From CALBPI01 sp038524795 (GTDB lineage: Bacteria > Pseudomonadota > Gammaproteobacteria > Steroidobacterales > Woeseiaceae), in assembly GCA_038524795.1 (NCBI GenBank), contig JBCBIJ010000007.1:124001-188000 (forward strand): a stretch of DNA of 64,000 nt. The letters are read 5' to 3'. Made by a program: the position numbers and the translations under genes. Positions 8,289 to 16,386 of the stretch are shown in pieces. Every line of letters begins with the position of its first letter. Within the stretch, counting starts at the first letter, position 1. The notes below the pieces were generated by a model that saw nothing but the letters and a program-made list of their open reading frames with translations, was not told where the DNA came from and ran no database searches.

Positions 8289-8310
8289 CCAATGAGCCTT
8301 GACCCTTAAC
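8289..8310 (+). repeat. Right copy of imperfect 22-bp direct repeat
   Basis: Begins CCAATGAGCCTTGAC and matches 6090-6111 at 18 of 22 bases in direct orientation, just outside the inverted 18-bp repeats. The rest of 8311-8411 is non-coding, and I see nothing further in it. Confidence 0.45.
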
Positions 8311-8411
8311 GCCATCACTTTTCCGGTGGAAGGGATGCTATCTGCTCCGAAGAAAGCGTAAGCTTCCCCGTCAATGCGATAGCACGTACAACTGACAACA
8401 CCGGGAACGCT

Positions 8412-9545
8412 ATGCCAGTCCTTACCACCCACGTTGGATCGCTTCCGCGGACTCAAGAGGTCGTGGATTTTCTGTTCGCACGCGAACGAGGCGAGGACTA
8501 TGATCAGGCGCAGTTTGACGCGACGATGACGAAGGCGGTGGACGAAAATGTACGCCGCCAGGTCGAAGCCGGTGTGGACATCGTCAGCGATGGCGAAGCC
8601 TCGAAGATCTCGTACTCCACCTACGTTAAGGATCGCTACACGGGTTTCTCTGGCGACAGCCCACGCAACGCGCCCGCCGACCTCAAGCTGTTTCCGAGCT
8701 ACATGGAACGACTGGCCAGCAGCGGTGGGACAGCGACCTATTCACGCCCTCAATGCACCAGTGAGATTCGGTCGCTCGGTCATGACGAACTGAATAGGGA
8801 CATCGCCAACCTCAAACGCGCAATGCAAAAGTACGGTGTCCAGCGCGGATTCATGAACGCGGCCTCGCCCGGTGTGGTTGCGCTGTTCCTTCCCAATCAA
8901 CACTACCCGTCTCGCGAATCCTATCTGGAAGCCTTGGCCGATGCGCTGAAGGCCGAGTACGAGACCATCGTCGCTGCGGGGTTGGATGTGCAACTGGATT
9001 GCCCGGACCTGGCCTTGTCTCGTCAGATGCTGTTCTCGGAGTTATCAGACGACGAGTTCATCAAGATTGCAGAGGTGAATGTCGAGGTCATGAACCATGC
9101 GCTGCGCGAGGTTCCGCGGGAGAAGGTTCGCGTGCACGCGTGCTGGGGGAACTACGAAGGCCCGCATGTTCTGGACCTGCCAATGGATAAGGTGTTTTCG
9201 ACGTTGATGTCGATCGACGCCAAATACCTGTCGTTCGAGAACGCCAACCCACGTCATGGGCATGAGTGGAAGGTGTTCCGCGATCGGGCGGAAGAGATTC
9301 CCGACGACAAGGTGCTGTTGCCCGGCGTCATCGACACGACCACAAACTTCGTCGAGCATCCCGAGCTGGTAGCCGACCGAATTGCGCACTTCACCGACAT
9401 TGTCGGTGAGGACCGTGTGATTGCCTGTACCGATTGCGGGTTTGGAACCTTTGCCGGTTTCGGTGCCGTCGACCCAGAAATTGCTTATGCCAAGCTTGAC
9501 GCCATGTCCGAGGGCGCGTCTCTGCAAGCCATCGAGACGGCGTAG
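8412..9545 (+). CDS. Cobalamin-independent methionine synthase-like (MetE C-terminal) protein
   Basis: A 377-residue protein matching only the C-terminal catalytic domain of MetE, a fold shared with epoxyalkane:coenzyme M transferases. It opens with TTHVGSLPR, then has DIVSDGEASKISY and QLDCPDLALSR. The predicted zinc ligands are His and Cys in VHACWGNYEG and a Cys in CTDCGFGTFAG near the C-terminus. The N-terminal folate-binding half of true MetE is absent. It is therefore more likely a thiol alkyl-transferase or desulfurase-type enzyme than the housekeeping methionine synthase. The genes around it are accessory oxidoreductases and NTF2-like proteins. The substrate is unknown. Confidence 0.85.
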   Translation: MPVLTTHVGSLPRTQEVVDFLFARERGEDYDQAQFDATMTKAVDENVRRQVEAGVDIVSDGEASKISYSTYVKDRYTGFSGDSPRNAPADLKLFPSYMERLASSGGTATYSRPQCTSEIRSLGHDELNRDIANLKRAMQKYGVQRGFMNAASPGVVALFLPNQHYPSRESYLEALADALKAEYETIVAAGLDVQLDCPDLALSRQMLFSELSDDEFIKIAEVNVEVMNHALREVPREKVRVHACWGNYEGPHVLDLPMDKVFSTLMSIDAKYLSFENANPRHGHEWKVFRDRAEEIPDDKVLLPGVIDTTTNFVEHPELVADRIAHFTDIVGEDRVIACTDCGFGTFAGFGAVDPEIAYAKLDAMSEGASLQAIETA

Positions 9546-9579
9546 ACGCTGAGGCCGATTGGGCGCCGACAGAACCCAC

Positions 9580-10056
9580 ATGACGCTCCGACGCATACTG
9601 GCAACGTTTTTGCTGACCTCCACGTTTTGGGTGCCCACAACCTTCGCACAGGAAGGCTTCACCGAAGCGGAGCTCACGCAGATGGCGAAGGCGTTCATCG
9701 AAGCCAAAAATGCCAGGCAGCAGCCCGATTCCGATGCCGAAGACATCGAGCGCTTCCTCGCCCTCTTCGCCGAAGACTTCGTCGACGAGCACATCAAATT
9801 CAATGTGACGGTGACCGACAAGGGCGAGCTGCGCGAAGGCATGCTGAGGAAGCTCGAGGACGAGGTGCTCTATTCGCGAATCGAGATCAAAGAGATCATG
9901 ACGGGCCACAACGTGGTTTTCGTCAAGTACCTTGAGAGCGCCAAGGTCAAACCGGCGCACCTTGATGAGGTGATCGAGTACACGAGCACGAACATCGTCT
10001 CACTGGAGTTTGACGCGCAGGGCTTGATCAAGCACCTGCGGAGACATCACGGCTAG
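9580..10056 (+). CDS. Secreted NTF2/SnoaL-like protein
   Basis: A 158-residue protein with an N-terminal signal peptide (ILATFLLTSTFWVPTTFAQ, cleavage probably after AQ). The mature domain has the profile of the NTF2/SnoaL-like fold, with a helix-rich N-terminus (AFIEAKNARQ, RFLALFAEDFVDEH) and a sheet ending YTSTNIVSLEFDAQGLIKHL. ATG at 9580 is preferred to the TTG at 9559 because it directly precedes the signal peptide. It lies 34 bp after the MetE-like gene and may be co-transcribed. NTF2-like proteins can be enzymes or binding proteins; nothing here decides between them. Confidence 0.72.
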   Translation: MTLRRILATFLLTSTFWVPTTFAQEGFTEAELTQMAKAFIEAKNARQQPDSDAEDIERFLALFAEDFVDEHIKFNVTVTDKGELREGMLRKLEDEVLYSRIEIKEIMTGHNVVFVKYLESAKVKPAHLDEVIEYTSTNIVSLEFDAQGLIKHLRRHHG

Positions 10057-10080
10057 GCTGCGCCGCGCTGTCGCACCCAC

Positions 10081-10461
10081 CTAGGCGCCGCCATTTCTTT
10101 CCTCGTAGCGCTTACGCGCGTTCTTGATTTTCCTCATGTTGCCATTCGCCCAAAAAACGACGGGCGTAATAGTCTCCACCAGAGACGCTCCCATCGCGGT
10201 CAGCTCGTAGAACACGGCAACCGGTGGGCCCGGCTCAACCGTGCGAGTCAGATAGCCTTCGCGCTCCAGGTTGCGCAGGTTCTCTGTGAGAACGCGCTGG
10301 GTGATGTCGCCAACGGTGCGCTTCACCTCGCCAAACCGAAGCGCCCCGTCCTCCAACGACAGCAAGATGAGCACCTGCCACTTGCCCGTGAACTTGGTCA
10401 TGACGCTCCTGATTGGACAGGAAGCCGCTTCTATTTTGGTGACTTTGGTTATGGGCAACAT
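10081..10461 (-). CDS. HxlR-family transcriptional regulator
   Basis: A 126-residue MarR/HxlR-type winged-helix regulator. It shows a Cys near residue 15 (ASCPIRSVM, the position of the redox-sensed Cys in HxlR proteins), then the HxlR core GKWQVLILLSLEDGALRFGE. The recognition helix is around ITQRVLTENLRNLEREGYL, and the wing contains VFYELTAMG. It is divergent from the secreted cupin gene and the oxidoreductase run, which it probably represses. A GTATGC-N4-GGATAC dyad lies between them. Confidence 0.9.
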   Translation of the reverse strand: MLPITKVTKIEAASCPIRSVMTKFTGKWQVLILLSLEDGALRFGEVKRTVGDITQRVLTENLRNLEREGYLTRTVEPGPPVAVFYELTAMGASLVETITPVVFWANGNMRKIKNARKRYEERNGGA

Positions 10462-10514
10462 AGGGTTTTCCTAGTTTCGGACGCGCATAAAGCACCATGG
10501 GAATGACGTACTTG

Positions 10515-10530
10515 GTATGCCTAAGGATAC
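10515..10530. promoter_or_regulatory. Candidate HxlR operator dyad
   Basis: GTATGC-CTAA-GGATAC is a near-perfect inverted repeat (5 of 6 in each arm). It lies in the ~150-bp space between the HxlR gene and the divergent cupin gene, where a repressor site is expected. Assignment is inferred from position and symmetry only. Confidence 0.35.
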
Positions 10531-10615
10531 TCAGTTACATCAAAGTGCGTAATTGACACCTAGTTTCAGAACAATACTATCCCTCGCGAACAACAACAAA
10601 CCGCGAGGAACGCAG

Positions 10616-11074
10616 TTGATCAACAGAAACTGGATCAGAACCTCTCTGCTCGGCGTGGCCGCGATTATCGTGCTCGCTGTACCGCTGCTCGCGCACGACA
10701 CATACGCAAGACGATCCACCAGCCAAAACGAGACACGCCACATAGACGAGATTGAATGGCTCGAGGGGGCCGAGGGCGTCTCTTTCGGACTGCTCTGGGG
10801 AGATTGGAACACCGGGCCTTTCGGCATGATCGTCAAGACTGAGGCGGGATACACAATCCCGACTCACGCACATAGCCATGACTACGACGGTGTCACCATT
10901 CAGGGAAATTGGGGACACATCTTCGGCGACGGTGAAGACGTTGTCCTGCCCCCCGGCTCTTACGCCAAACAAGTGAAGGGCGATTTCCACTCGGACTACT
11001 GTACTGGCCCCGACGATTGCCTGGTGCTCATCCATCAGCACGGGCCTCGGTCCTTCATTGATGCGACCGAGTGA
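10616..11074 (+). CDS. Secreted cupin-domain protein
   Basis: A 152-residue protein with a signal peptide or anchor (LLGVAAIIVLAVPLLAHDTYA) and a single cupin (DUF4437/ChrR-like) domain. The metal-binding cupin motif is visible as PTHAHSHDYDGVTIQG, and the second motif is around LPPGSYAKQVKGDFHSDYC, with a further His in VLIHQHGPRS. I chose TTG at 10616 because GAGGAA at 10605-10610 sits 5 bases before it and it immediately precedes the signal peptide. An upstream TTG at 10553 has no such site. It is divergent from HxlR, so it is probably the first gene controlled by it. Confidence 0.75.
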   Translation: MINRNWIRTSLLGVAAIIVLAVPLLAHDTYARRSTSQNETRHIDEIEWLEGAEGVSFGLLWGDWNTGPFGMIVKTEAGYTIPTHAHSHDYDGVTIQGNWGHIFGDGEDVVLPPGSYAKQVKGDFHSDYCTGPDDCLVLIHQHGPRSFIDATE

Positions 11075-11181
11075 CGCCCCGGACTAATGGCCGTGATGCA
11101 CAACAGCACAACCGCATCCTGTAACGCGCTGTCTTTGGTGCATTCCAATGACGACGCTCAGCAAAAAAATGGACCCTCCGC

Positions 11182-12192
11182 ATGACGCAATCCTGGACAC
11201 TATCACCGGGTCAGGGCGCGGCTTCATTGAAGCCATCCGCTCAGCCTTCACAAGCACTGGGCGACTACGACGTCCGCATACGTGTTCGCGCGACGTCGCT
11301 AAATGCACGTGATCTCATGATCGCGCAAGGCTTGTCGCCGCTGCCTGCACTAGATCAGCTCATCCCGCTCTCAGACGGCTCTGGCGACGTCATTGAGACG
11401 GGTGCGGGCGTGTCTCGGGTGTCAATGGGCGATCGCGTCGTTGTTGCGTTCAATCCAGCCCATCAGAACGGCGACTACCAGGCATGGATGGAGCCTTCAG
11501 CACTAGGAGGCGCAACGCAGGGCCTACTCCGTGAAGAGACTGTGCTCAACGAGATGGCACTGGTCCGGATTCCCGGGGCTGTCTCTTACGAACAGGCTGC
11601 CTGCCTTCCCTGCGCCAGCGTCGTGGCCTGGAATGCGCTGTTTGAATCCGGGCCGTTCCGACCTGGGATGACTGTTCTGACGACCGGCACCGGGAACGTC
11701 TCGCTCGCCGCCGTCGTACTCGCAAAATCAGCGGGTGCGCGTGTCGGCGTCACCTCATCAAGCGATCATAAGATCGAAGCTGCGATCAGTCTCGGGGCGA
11801 ATTTCGGTGTCAATTATCGCGCTAGCGAAGACTGGGGCGATAACGTAAGAGAAGAAACAGATGGTCGTGGTGCGGACATCGTCCTGGAGAATGCTGGCCC
11901 GCCCTCCGTTGCTCAGTCGATCCGCTCAGCGGCGCCAGGCGGGCGTGTACTACAAATCGGGTGGAAAGGACTCGAAGGCCCGCCGCTGAATGTGCTGGAG
12001 ATGGCGCTTCGAAGCGTCACGCTAAAGCCCGTAATGGTCGGATCCCGAACGATGCTCGAGCGCCTCGTCGCTGCAGTCAGCGTCAATCAACTTGAGATGC
12101 CGATCTACGACGTCTTCCCATTCGACGCCGCACCGAGTGCCTTTGCCGCGGCCAAGGATGGGCCGCACGGCAAGGTCGTTATCACTCACTAA
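11182..12192 (+). CDS. Zinc-free MDR alcohol dehydrogenase / quinone oxidoreductase
   Basis: A 336-residue medium-chain dehydrogenase/reductase. The N-terminal GroES-like domain has VRATSLNARDLMIAQG and LIPLSDGSGDVIETG. The nucleotide-binding region has VLTTGTGNVSLAAVVLAKSAG and later GADIVLENAGPPS. Catalytic-zinc and structural-zinc cysteine sets are not seen, pointing to the quinone-oxidoreductase-like branch. It would use NAD(P)H on a small carbonyl or quinone. It is followed 25 bp later by an SDR gene, which suggests shared transcription within the HxlR-divergent cluster. Confidence 0.87.
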   Translation: MTQSWTLSPGQGAASLKPSAQPSQALGDYDVRIRVRATSLNARDLMIAQGLSPLPALDQLIPLSDGSGDVIETGAGVSRVSMGDRVVVAFNPAHQNGDYQAWMEPSALGGATQGLLREETVLNEMALVRIPGAVSYEQAACLPCASVVAWNALFESGPFRPGMTVLTTGTGNVSLAAVVLAKSAGARVGVTSSSDHKIEAAISLGANFGVNYRASEDWGDNVREETDGRGADIVLENAGPPSVAQSIRSAAPGGRVLQIGWKGLEGPPLNVLEMALRSVTLKPVMVGSRTMLERLVAAVSVNQLEMPIYDVFPFDAAPSAFAAAKDGPHGKVVITH

Positions 12193-12217
12193 CCATAGAC
12201 AGTTCACAGGACACCCC

Positions 12218-12961
12218 ATGGACAGACCCCTGGAAGGAAAGAGCGCGCTCGTCACTGGCGGTAACCGGGGCATCGGCGCGGCAATCGCGAGGCGGCTCGC
12301 CGCCGACGGCGCCGCCGTCACGATCACCTACGCATCATCCAGCGCCGCGGCAAACGACGTCGTGGCGTCTATCCTGAAGGACGGTGGTATCGCTCAAGCG
12401 CTAAAGGCTGATGCACGCGAACCCGGCGCAAGCGCCGGTGCCGTTCGAGCTTCCGCTGAGTTTCAAGACGGCCTCGACATCTTGGTGTCGAATGCCGGCA
12501 TCAACATCAGCAAGCCACTCGACGACCTCAGCCTTGAAGATTACGAATCCGTATTCGCGATTAATGTTCGCGCGTCCATGGAGGTCATCCAAGCGGCCGG
12601 ACAGACCATGTCCGCTGGCGGTCGAATCATTTGTGTGAGCGCCACCATCGCTAACGATTTCTTCGCGCCCGGACTCGGATTGTATGGCGCGAGCAAGGCC
12701 GCACTAAACGCCTTCGTCCAAGGCTGGTCGCGCGACTTGGGTCCCAAGGGCATCACAATCAACGCGATTGTCCCCGGCCCTTTCGATACTGATATGAACC
12801 CGGACGGCAGTGAACTCTCGGGATGGCTCAAACAAAAAGTGTCGCTGGGCCGGTACGGGCAGCCCTCAGAGTGCGCCTCCCTCGCTGCCTTCCTCGCGGG
12901 GCCCGAGGCCGCGTTCATCACCGGCTCGCGAATCATCATCGACGGCGGCCTGACCGCCTAG
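12218..12961 (+). CDS. SDR-family oxidoreductase
   Basis: A classical short-chain dehydrogenase of 247 residues. The cofactor loop TGGNRGIG is near residue 14, SNAG about residue 92, and the active site is Ser in CVSATIAND with YGASKAAL (Tyr-x-x-x-Lys). It ends IIIDGGLTA, as in FabG-like proteins. ATG at 12218 is chosen because the fold begins there; further upstream the frame overlaps the previous gene. Fatty-acid FabG function is unlikely given the context, and a role in a small-molecule pathway with the preceding MDR is more plausible. Confidence 0.93.
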   Translation: MDRPLEGKSALVTGGNRGIGAAIARRLAADGAAVTITYASSSAAANDVVASILKDGGIAQALKADAREPGASAGAVRASAEFQDGLDILVSNAGINISKPLDDLSLEDYESVFAINVRASMEVIQAAGQTMSAGGRIICVSATIANDFFAPGLGLYGASKAALNAFVQGWSRDLGPKGITINAIVPGPFDTDMNPDGSELSGWLKQKVSLGRYGQPSECASLAAFLAGPEAAFITGSRIIIDGGLTA

Positions 12962-12989
12962 CCCGCGCCGCATCAACAAGGAACACCCA

Positions 12990-13766
12990 ATGAACGCCAA
13001 AGACGTTATACACGAGGTCGCCAACGCGCTCTTCTTCGAGTTCGATACCGAGGCACTGTCCCGTCTTCTGACCGAAGACTACATTCAACACAATCCGGGC
13101 GTGCCTACGGGAAAAGCCGCACTACTCGGTGTGGCGCCGGCCCTGGCTTCGGCCGATTTCAAAACCACCGTCCATCGTGTCATCGCGGAAGATGACCTGG
13201 TTGTTGTGCACAGCACTTTCGACAATGCGGATTTGTTTGGTGCGCCAACGCTGGTGTCGTTTGACGTCTTCCGCGTCGAAAACGGGAAAGCCGCTGAGCA
13301 CTGGGACAATCTCCAGCCCCCACCGGCGACAACGCCGTCGGGCCGGAGCATGACCGATGGCCCGACCCAGGTTGTTGACCTCAACAAGACCGAAGCCAAC
13401 AAGGCGTTGGTCCAGGGTTTCATCGACGACGTCTTCCTAGCCGGCCGGCTCGAAAAAGCGGCCGACTACATCGTCTCCGAACCGGGTGCCTACCAACAAC
13501 ACAATCCTGGCGTGGCCGATGGCCTCGACAAACTCGGGGAGGCCTTCGCAACCATGCAGCAAGCTGGAAACGCCTTCTCATTCTCCAAGCTGCACCGGAT
13601 CATTGCGGAGGGCAATTTCGTCTTCACGATGACCGAGGGCGCTGTCGGAGCAACGCCTTCCGCCTTCTTTGATCTTTGGCGCGTTGAGGACGGTCGCATC
13701 GTGGAGCACTGGGACACTATCTCCGCGATCCCGGATGAGATGGCGCACAACAACGGCAAATTCTAA
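12990..13766 (+). CDS. Tandem NTF2/SnoaL-like domain protein
   Basis: A 258-residue protein made of two similar SnoaL-like domains. The first (residues ~1-115) contains LLTEDYIQHNPGVPTGKAAL and VFRVENGKAAEHWDNLQ. The second (~130-255) contains YQQHNPGVADGLDKL and LWRVEDGRIVEHWDTIS. The repeated QHNPGV and EHWD signatures line up, indicating an internal duplication. SnoaL-like proteins include polyketide cyclases and small-molecule isomerases; the two intact sites may both be active. It starts 28 bp after the SDR gene and is likely co-transcribed. Confidence 0.85.
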   Translation: MNAKDVIHEVANALFFEFDTEALSRLLTEDYIQHNPGVPTGKAALLGVAPALASADFKTTVHRVIAEDDLVVVHSTFDNADLFGAPTLVSFDVFRVENGKAAEHWDNLQPPPATTPSGRSMTDGPTQVVDLNKTEANKALVQGFIDDVFLAGRLEKAADYIVSEPGAYQQHNPGVADGLDKLGEAFATMQQAGNAFSFSKLHRIIAEGNFVFTMTEGAVGATPSAFFDLWRVEDGRIVEHWDTISAIPDEMAHNNGKF

Positions 13767-13801
13767 AGCCCAGCAGTGATTTCGAGGAGCGAACAGATCA
13801 G

Positions 13802-14653
13802 GTGAACGCAAAAACCATTTTGTTAAAGACGACGATCACCGCAAAAGACGACTGGCACATCGGTCGCTTCTCGATTCTGAAGCGGCACCTCCAGGACTGC
13901 GGGCATCACGTCCTGGGTCAAGACCGTCGTGTGGCCGGCGGCAACGACTACGACCTGGGCTCGTTAACGGAGAATGCTGTCGATCAGGTTTGGCTATTCG
14001 CCGTGGATATCGAAGATGCACTAACTCCCGACGACGCTGCCGCCCTGACGGCATTCCGTGAGCAAGGCGGCGGCTTACTCATTACCCGAGATCACGAAGA
14101 CATGGGAACTTCGCTGCTTCAACTCGGTGACGTCGGCGAGGCGCACCACTTCCAGACCCGAAACCCGGAGCCCAACGAAGACCGTCGCTGCGTCGACGAT
14201 ACGGTGACGGACTACATCTCATGGCCCAACTACCACACGGGCGCTAACGGTGACTATCAGACGATAGCCACACCGCTACGAGATCACCCGCTGGTCCTTC
14301 GAGAGAGTGGCGAGCCAATCACCTATCTACCATCTCATCCGCACGAAGGCGTTGTCTCTCGACCGAAGTGCGCAGCCGGCTACGCGGATGTCGTGATTGA
14401 GGGGCGCAGCAAGACGACGGGCAACGTGTTCGGCAGCGCGGTGGCCTTCGACCACCGGCCGAACGACGCCGGCGCTCGCGCGGGCCGAGCGGTCGCGCAG
14501 TCGACCTTCCATCACTTCGTGGACCCGAACCTGGATCCATCAATGCCCTCGCCCTCATTCGTCAGCGAGCCACCCGGCCGAGGGATTGCGGAGAATCCGA
14601 CAGCGCTACGTGATGCACTCCGCTACATCGAGAACATCGCGAATTGGTTGTAA
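13802..14653 (+). CDS. ThuA/GATase1-like protein, function unknown
   Basis: A 283-residue protein read from GTG. The middle resembles class-I glutamine-amidotransferase-like folds of the ThuA type: a strand-turn QVWLFAVDIEDAL, a helix with TAFREQGGGLLITRDHEDMG, and later HPHEGVVSRP. No catalytic Cys triad of a true amidotransferase is apparent. It has many His residues (HFQTRN, NYHTG, FHHFVDP) that could bind metal. It lies in the run of oxidoreductase and NTF2-like genes and may act on the same compound. The fold assignment is tentative. Confidence 0.6.
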   Translation: MNAKTILLKTTITAKDDWHIGRFSILKRHLQDCGHHVLGQDRRVAGGNDYDLGSLTENAVDQVWLFAVDIEDALTPDDAAALTAFREQGGGLLITRDHEDMGTSLLQLGDVGEAHHFQTRNPEPNEDRRCVDDTVTDYISWPNYHTGANGDYQTIATPLRDHPLVLRESGEPITYLPSHPHEGVVSRPKCAAGYADVVIEGRSKTTGNVFGSAVAFDHRPNDAGARAGRAVAQSTFHHFVDPNLDPSMPSPSFVSEPPGRGIAENPTALRDALRYIENIANWL

Positions 14654-14689
14654 GGACCACGTAAACAATCACGACTTGGAGAGAATACG

Positions 14690-15079
14690 GTGACAACTGA
14701 TGTAAGCTTGATCACTGACGTACTGCGCGACTACGAACGGCACGCCAATGAAGGTGACGCGCCTCAAATCGCGGCGCTGTACGACCATAACGCGATCCTG
14801 TTCCCGGATCGTTTTGATGCCTTCGCCGGCGTAGCAGCGATCGAGGGCTTCTACGCTGCTGCGTTCTCGATGCTCACGTTGGACATCGAGTTCCAAATCG
14901 ACCCGACGCAAATCGTTGTGGCAGGCGATGTCGCCTATGCGACGACAACCTCACACGGCACACGCTTCCTGAAGGCGTCTGGCGAGACTGTCCCCGAGGT
15001 TAACCGGGAGCTCTGGGTATTCGCAAAGCAGGGTGATGGGTGGCGGATCGCGCGATACTGCTTCAACAAAGCCGAGTAG
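14690..15079 (+). CDS. SnoaL/YybH-like NTF2-fold protein
   Basis: A 129-residue single-domain NTF2-like protein (SgcJ/EcaC or YybH type). It begins with helices (VLRDYERHANEGDAPQIAAL), followed by YDHNAILFPDRF. The sheet ends in VNRELWVFAKQGDGWRIARYCFNK, the typical closing strand pair. The start is GTG with GGAGAG at 14677-14682 upstream. It is the last gene of the accessory run on the plus strand and faces the convergent AsmA-like gene 20 bp away. Confidence 0.82.
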   Translation: MTTDVSLITDVLRDYERHANEGDAPQIAALYDHNAILFPDRFDAFAGVAAIEGFYAAAFSMLTLDIEFQIDPTQIVVAGDVAYATTTSHGTRFLKASGETVPEVNRELWVFAKQGDGWRIARYCFNKAE

Positions 15080-15099
15080 GGAGCGGCTCCCGGGCAAAC

Positions 15100-16350
15100 C
15101 TAGTCTTCGGCGCCGTCTTCTTCGTCACCGCGAACGCGATCCAGAATGTCCCGCATTCCCTCACGCATCGACTCAGTCTTGTCAGCGATCTTGCTGGAGT
15201 CAAATCCAATTCGTGACCATGCGCCGTCAACGGCTTCCTTGATTGCGAGCCAGACGCCTGCCGCGGATAGCGAGTACCGCAACGCAAACTGATCTTCCTT
15301 GAGATCGAGCCCGAATTCGAGCGGGATGCTTCCTTCGTAGCCATTGACGAGCTTGGCCAGCGGCACCGACGCGATCCGAGCCACACGCCCGGTGCCGGGT
15401 GGTGGCGTGACCTCAAGCCCCGAAAACTCGAGCTGCCAGTCGAGATCGAGCGATGTCGAGGCGGTTGCCTCCCAGTCGTCCTCAACGTAGACGTCCACGA
15501 AGCCATCGCTGAACCAGCCCAGCGCGCCGCCGACCACATCGGCCAGGCTCGCTACGGGCACCTGGGTGGCGCGCCACTCGGTACGCCGGCGCTCCGCTGT
15601 GCCTGACGACGCGAGTTCGAAGGGCGCGCCCGCTAGATTGCCCGCGGCGTTCGCGCGGAACAGCACGTCGAAGAGCAAAAATTTCGAGCGGAGCGGCGTG
15701 CTCTCGAGTCGCTCCACGGCAATCGGCACGCTGAAGGGATTGCCGCTCGAGTTGACCCCCGTCACGGCAATGCGAACGTCCGTCACCAGGAGCTCGTCGA
15801 TCTCGAACTCACGCCGCGGTCGGTCGCGCGGCGGCTGATCGGCGGCGGCTCGCCGGTCTGTGAACACGGTACCGGCGAGTCCCGTGACACGCGCAGTGTC
15901 GAGCTGTGCCGTGCCAAACATGGAGGCAATACGCAGGTCCAGGTCGATCTCCGCGACCTGGAGGTCGAACGTGGAGACGGGGTGCTCCCGGCGCTTGATG
16001 TCGCAGTTGCCGAGCTGCACACGACCCGTGAGCAGCGAGCCGTCAATGGTGTCACACGCCGTCGTGATGCCTTTGCGTTGCGCCACCCGGTCGAACACAA
16101 ACTGCACGGCCTGCTCGAAGAAGAACAGGTTCACCACGAGCACCGCAACAAGCACGAGGCCCGATAGCCCGGCCAGGACCACAGCGACAGGCTTTGCGAT
16201 CGAACCCCGCGCGTTGGGCGCGCGCTTCCGACCCGACAGCGCCGCAACCAGGGCACTGACGGCGGCGGCGAAGAGCTCGACGACCAGCGCGATGAAGGGA
16301 ATGAGAATGACGAAGATCAGTTCGCCGATGAGCAGCGCGAGCGCTTCCAT
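15100..16350 (-). CDS. AsmA-like membrane-anchored protein, function unknown
   Basis: A 416-residue protein with two predicted membrane segments near the N-terminus (LIGELIFVILIPFIALVVEL and VAVVLAGLSGLVLVAVLVV). These are followed by a long soluble region of alternating hydrophobic/charged strands (VAEIDLDLRIASMFGTAQLD), as in AsmA/DUF748-type proteins. The C-terminal ~40 residues are helical and charged. It is the last gene of the minus-strand polysaccharide run, 36 bp after a glycosyltransferase. A role in envelope lipid or glycan traffic is possible but inferred from fold type and position only. Confidence 0.6.
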   Translation of the reverse strand: MEALALLIGELIFVILIPFIALVVELFAAAVSALVAALSGRKRAPNARGSIAKPVAVVLAGLSGLVLVAVLVVNLFFFEQAVQFVFDRVAQRKGITTACDTIDGSLLTGRVQLGNCDIKRREHPVSTFDLQVAEIDLDLRIASMFGTAQLDTARVTGLAGTVFTDRRAAADQPPRDRPRREFEIDELLVTDVRIAVTGVNSSGNPFSVPIAVERLESTPLRSKFLLFDVLFRANAAGNLAGAPFELASSGTAERRRTEWRATQVPVASLADVVGGALGWFSDGFVDVYVEDDWEATASTSLDLDWQLEFSGLEVTPPPGTGRVARIASVPLAKLVNGYEGSIPLEFGLDLKEDQFALRYSLSAAGVWLAIKEAVDGAWSRIGFDSSKIADKTESMREGMRDILDRVRGDEEDGAED

Positions 16351-16386
16351 GTCGCCTCCGGGTCGGTTTAGGGGCGGGCCAGGCGC

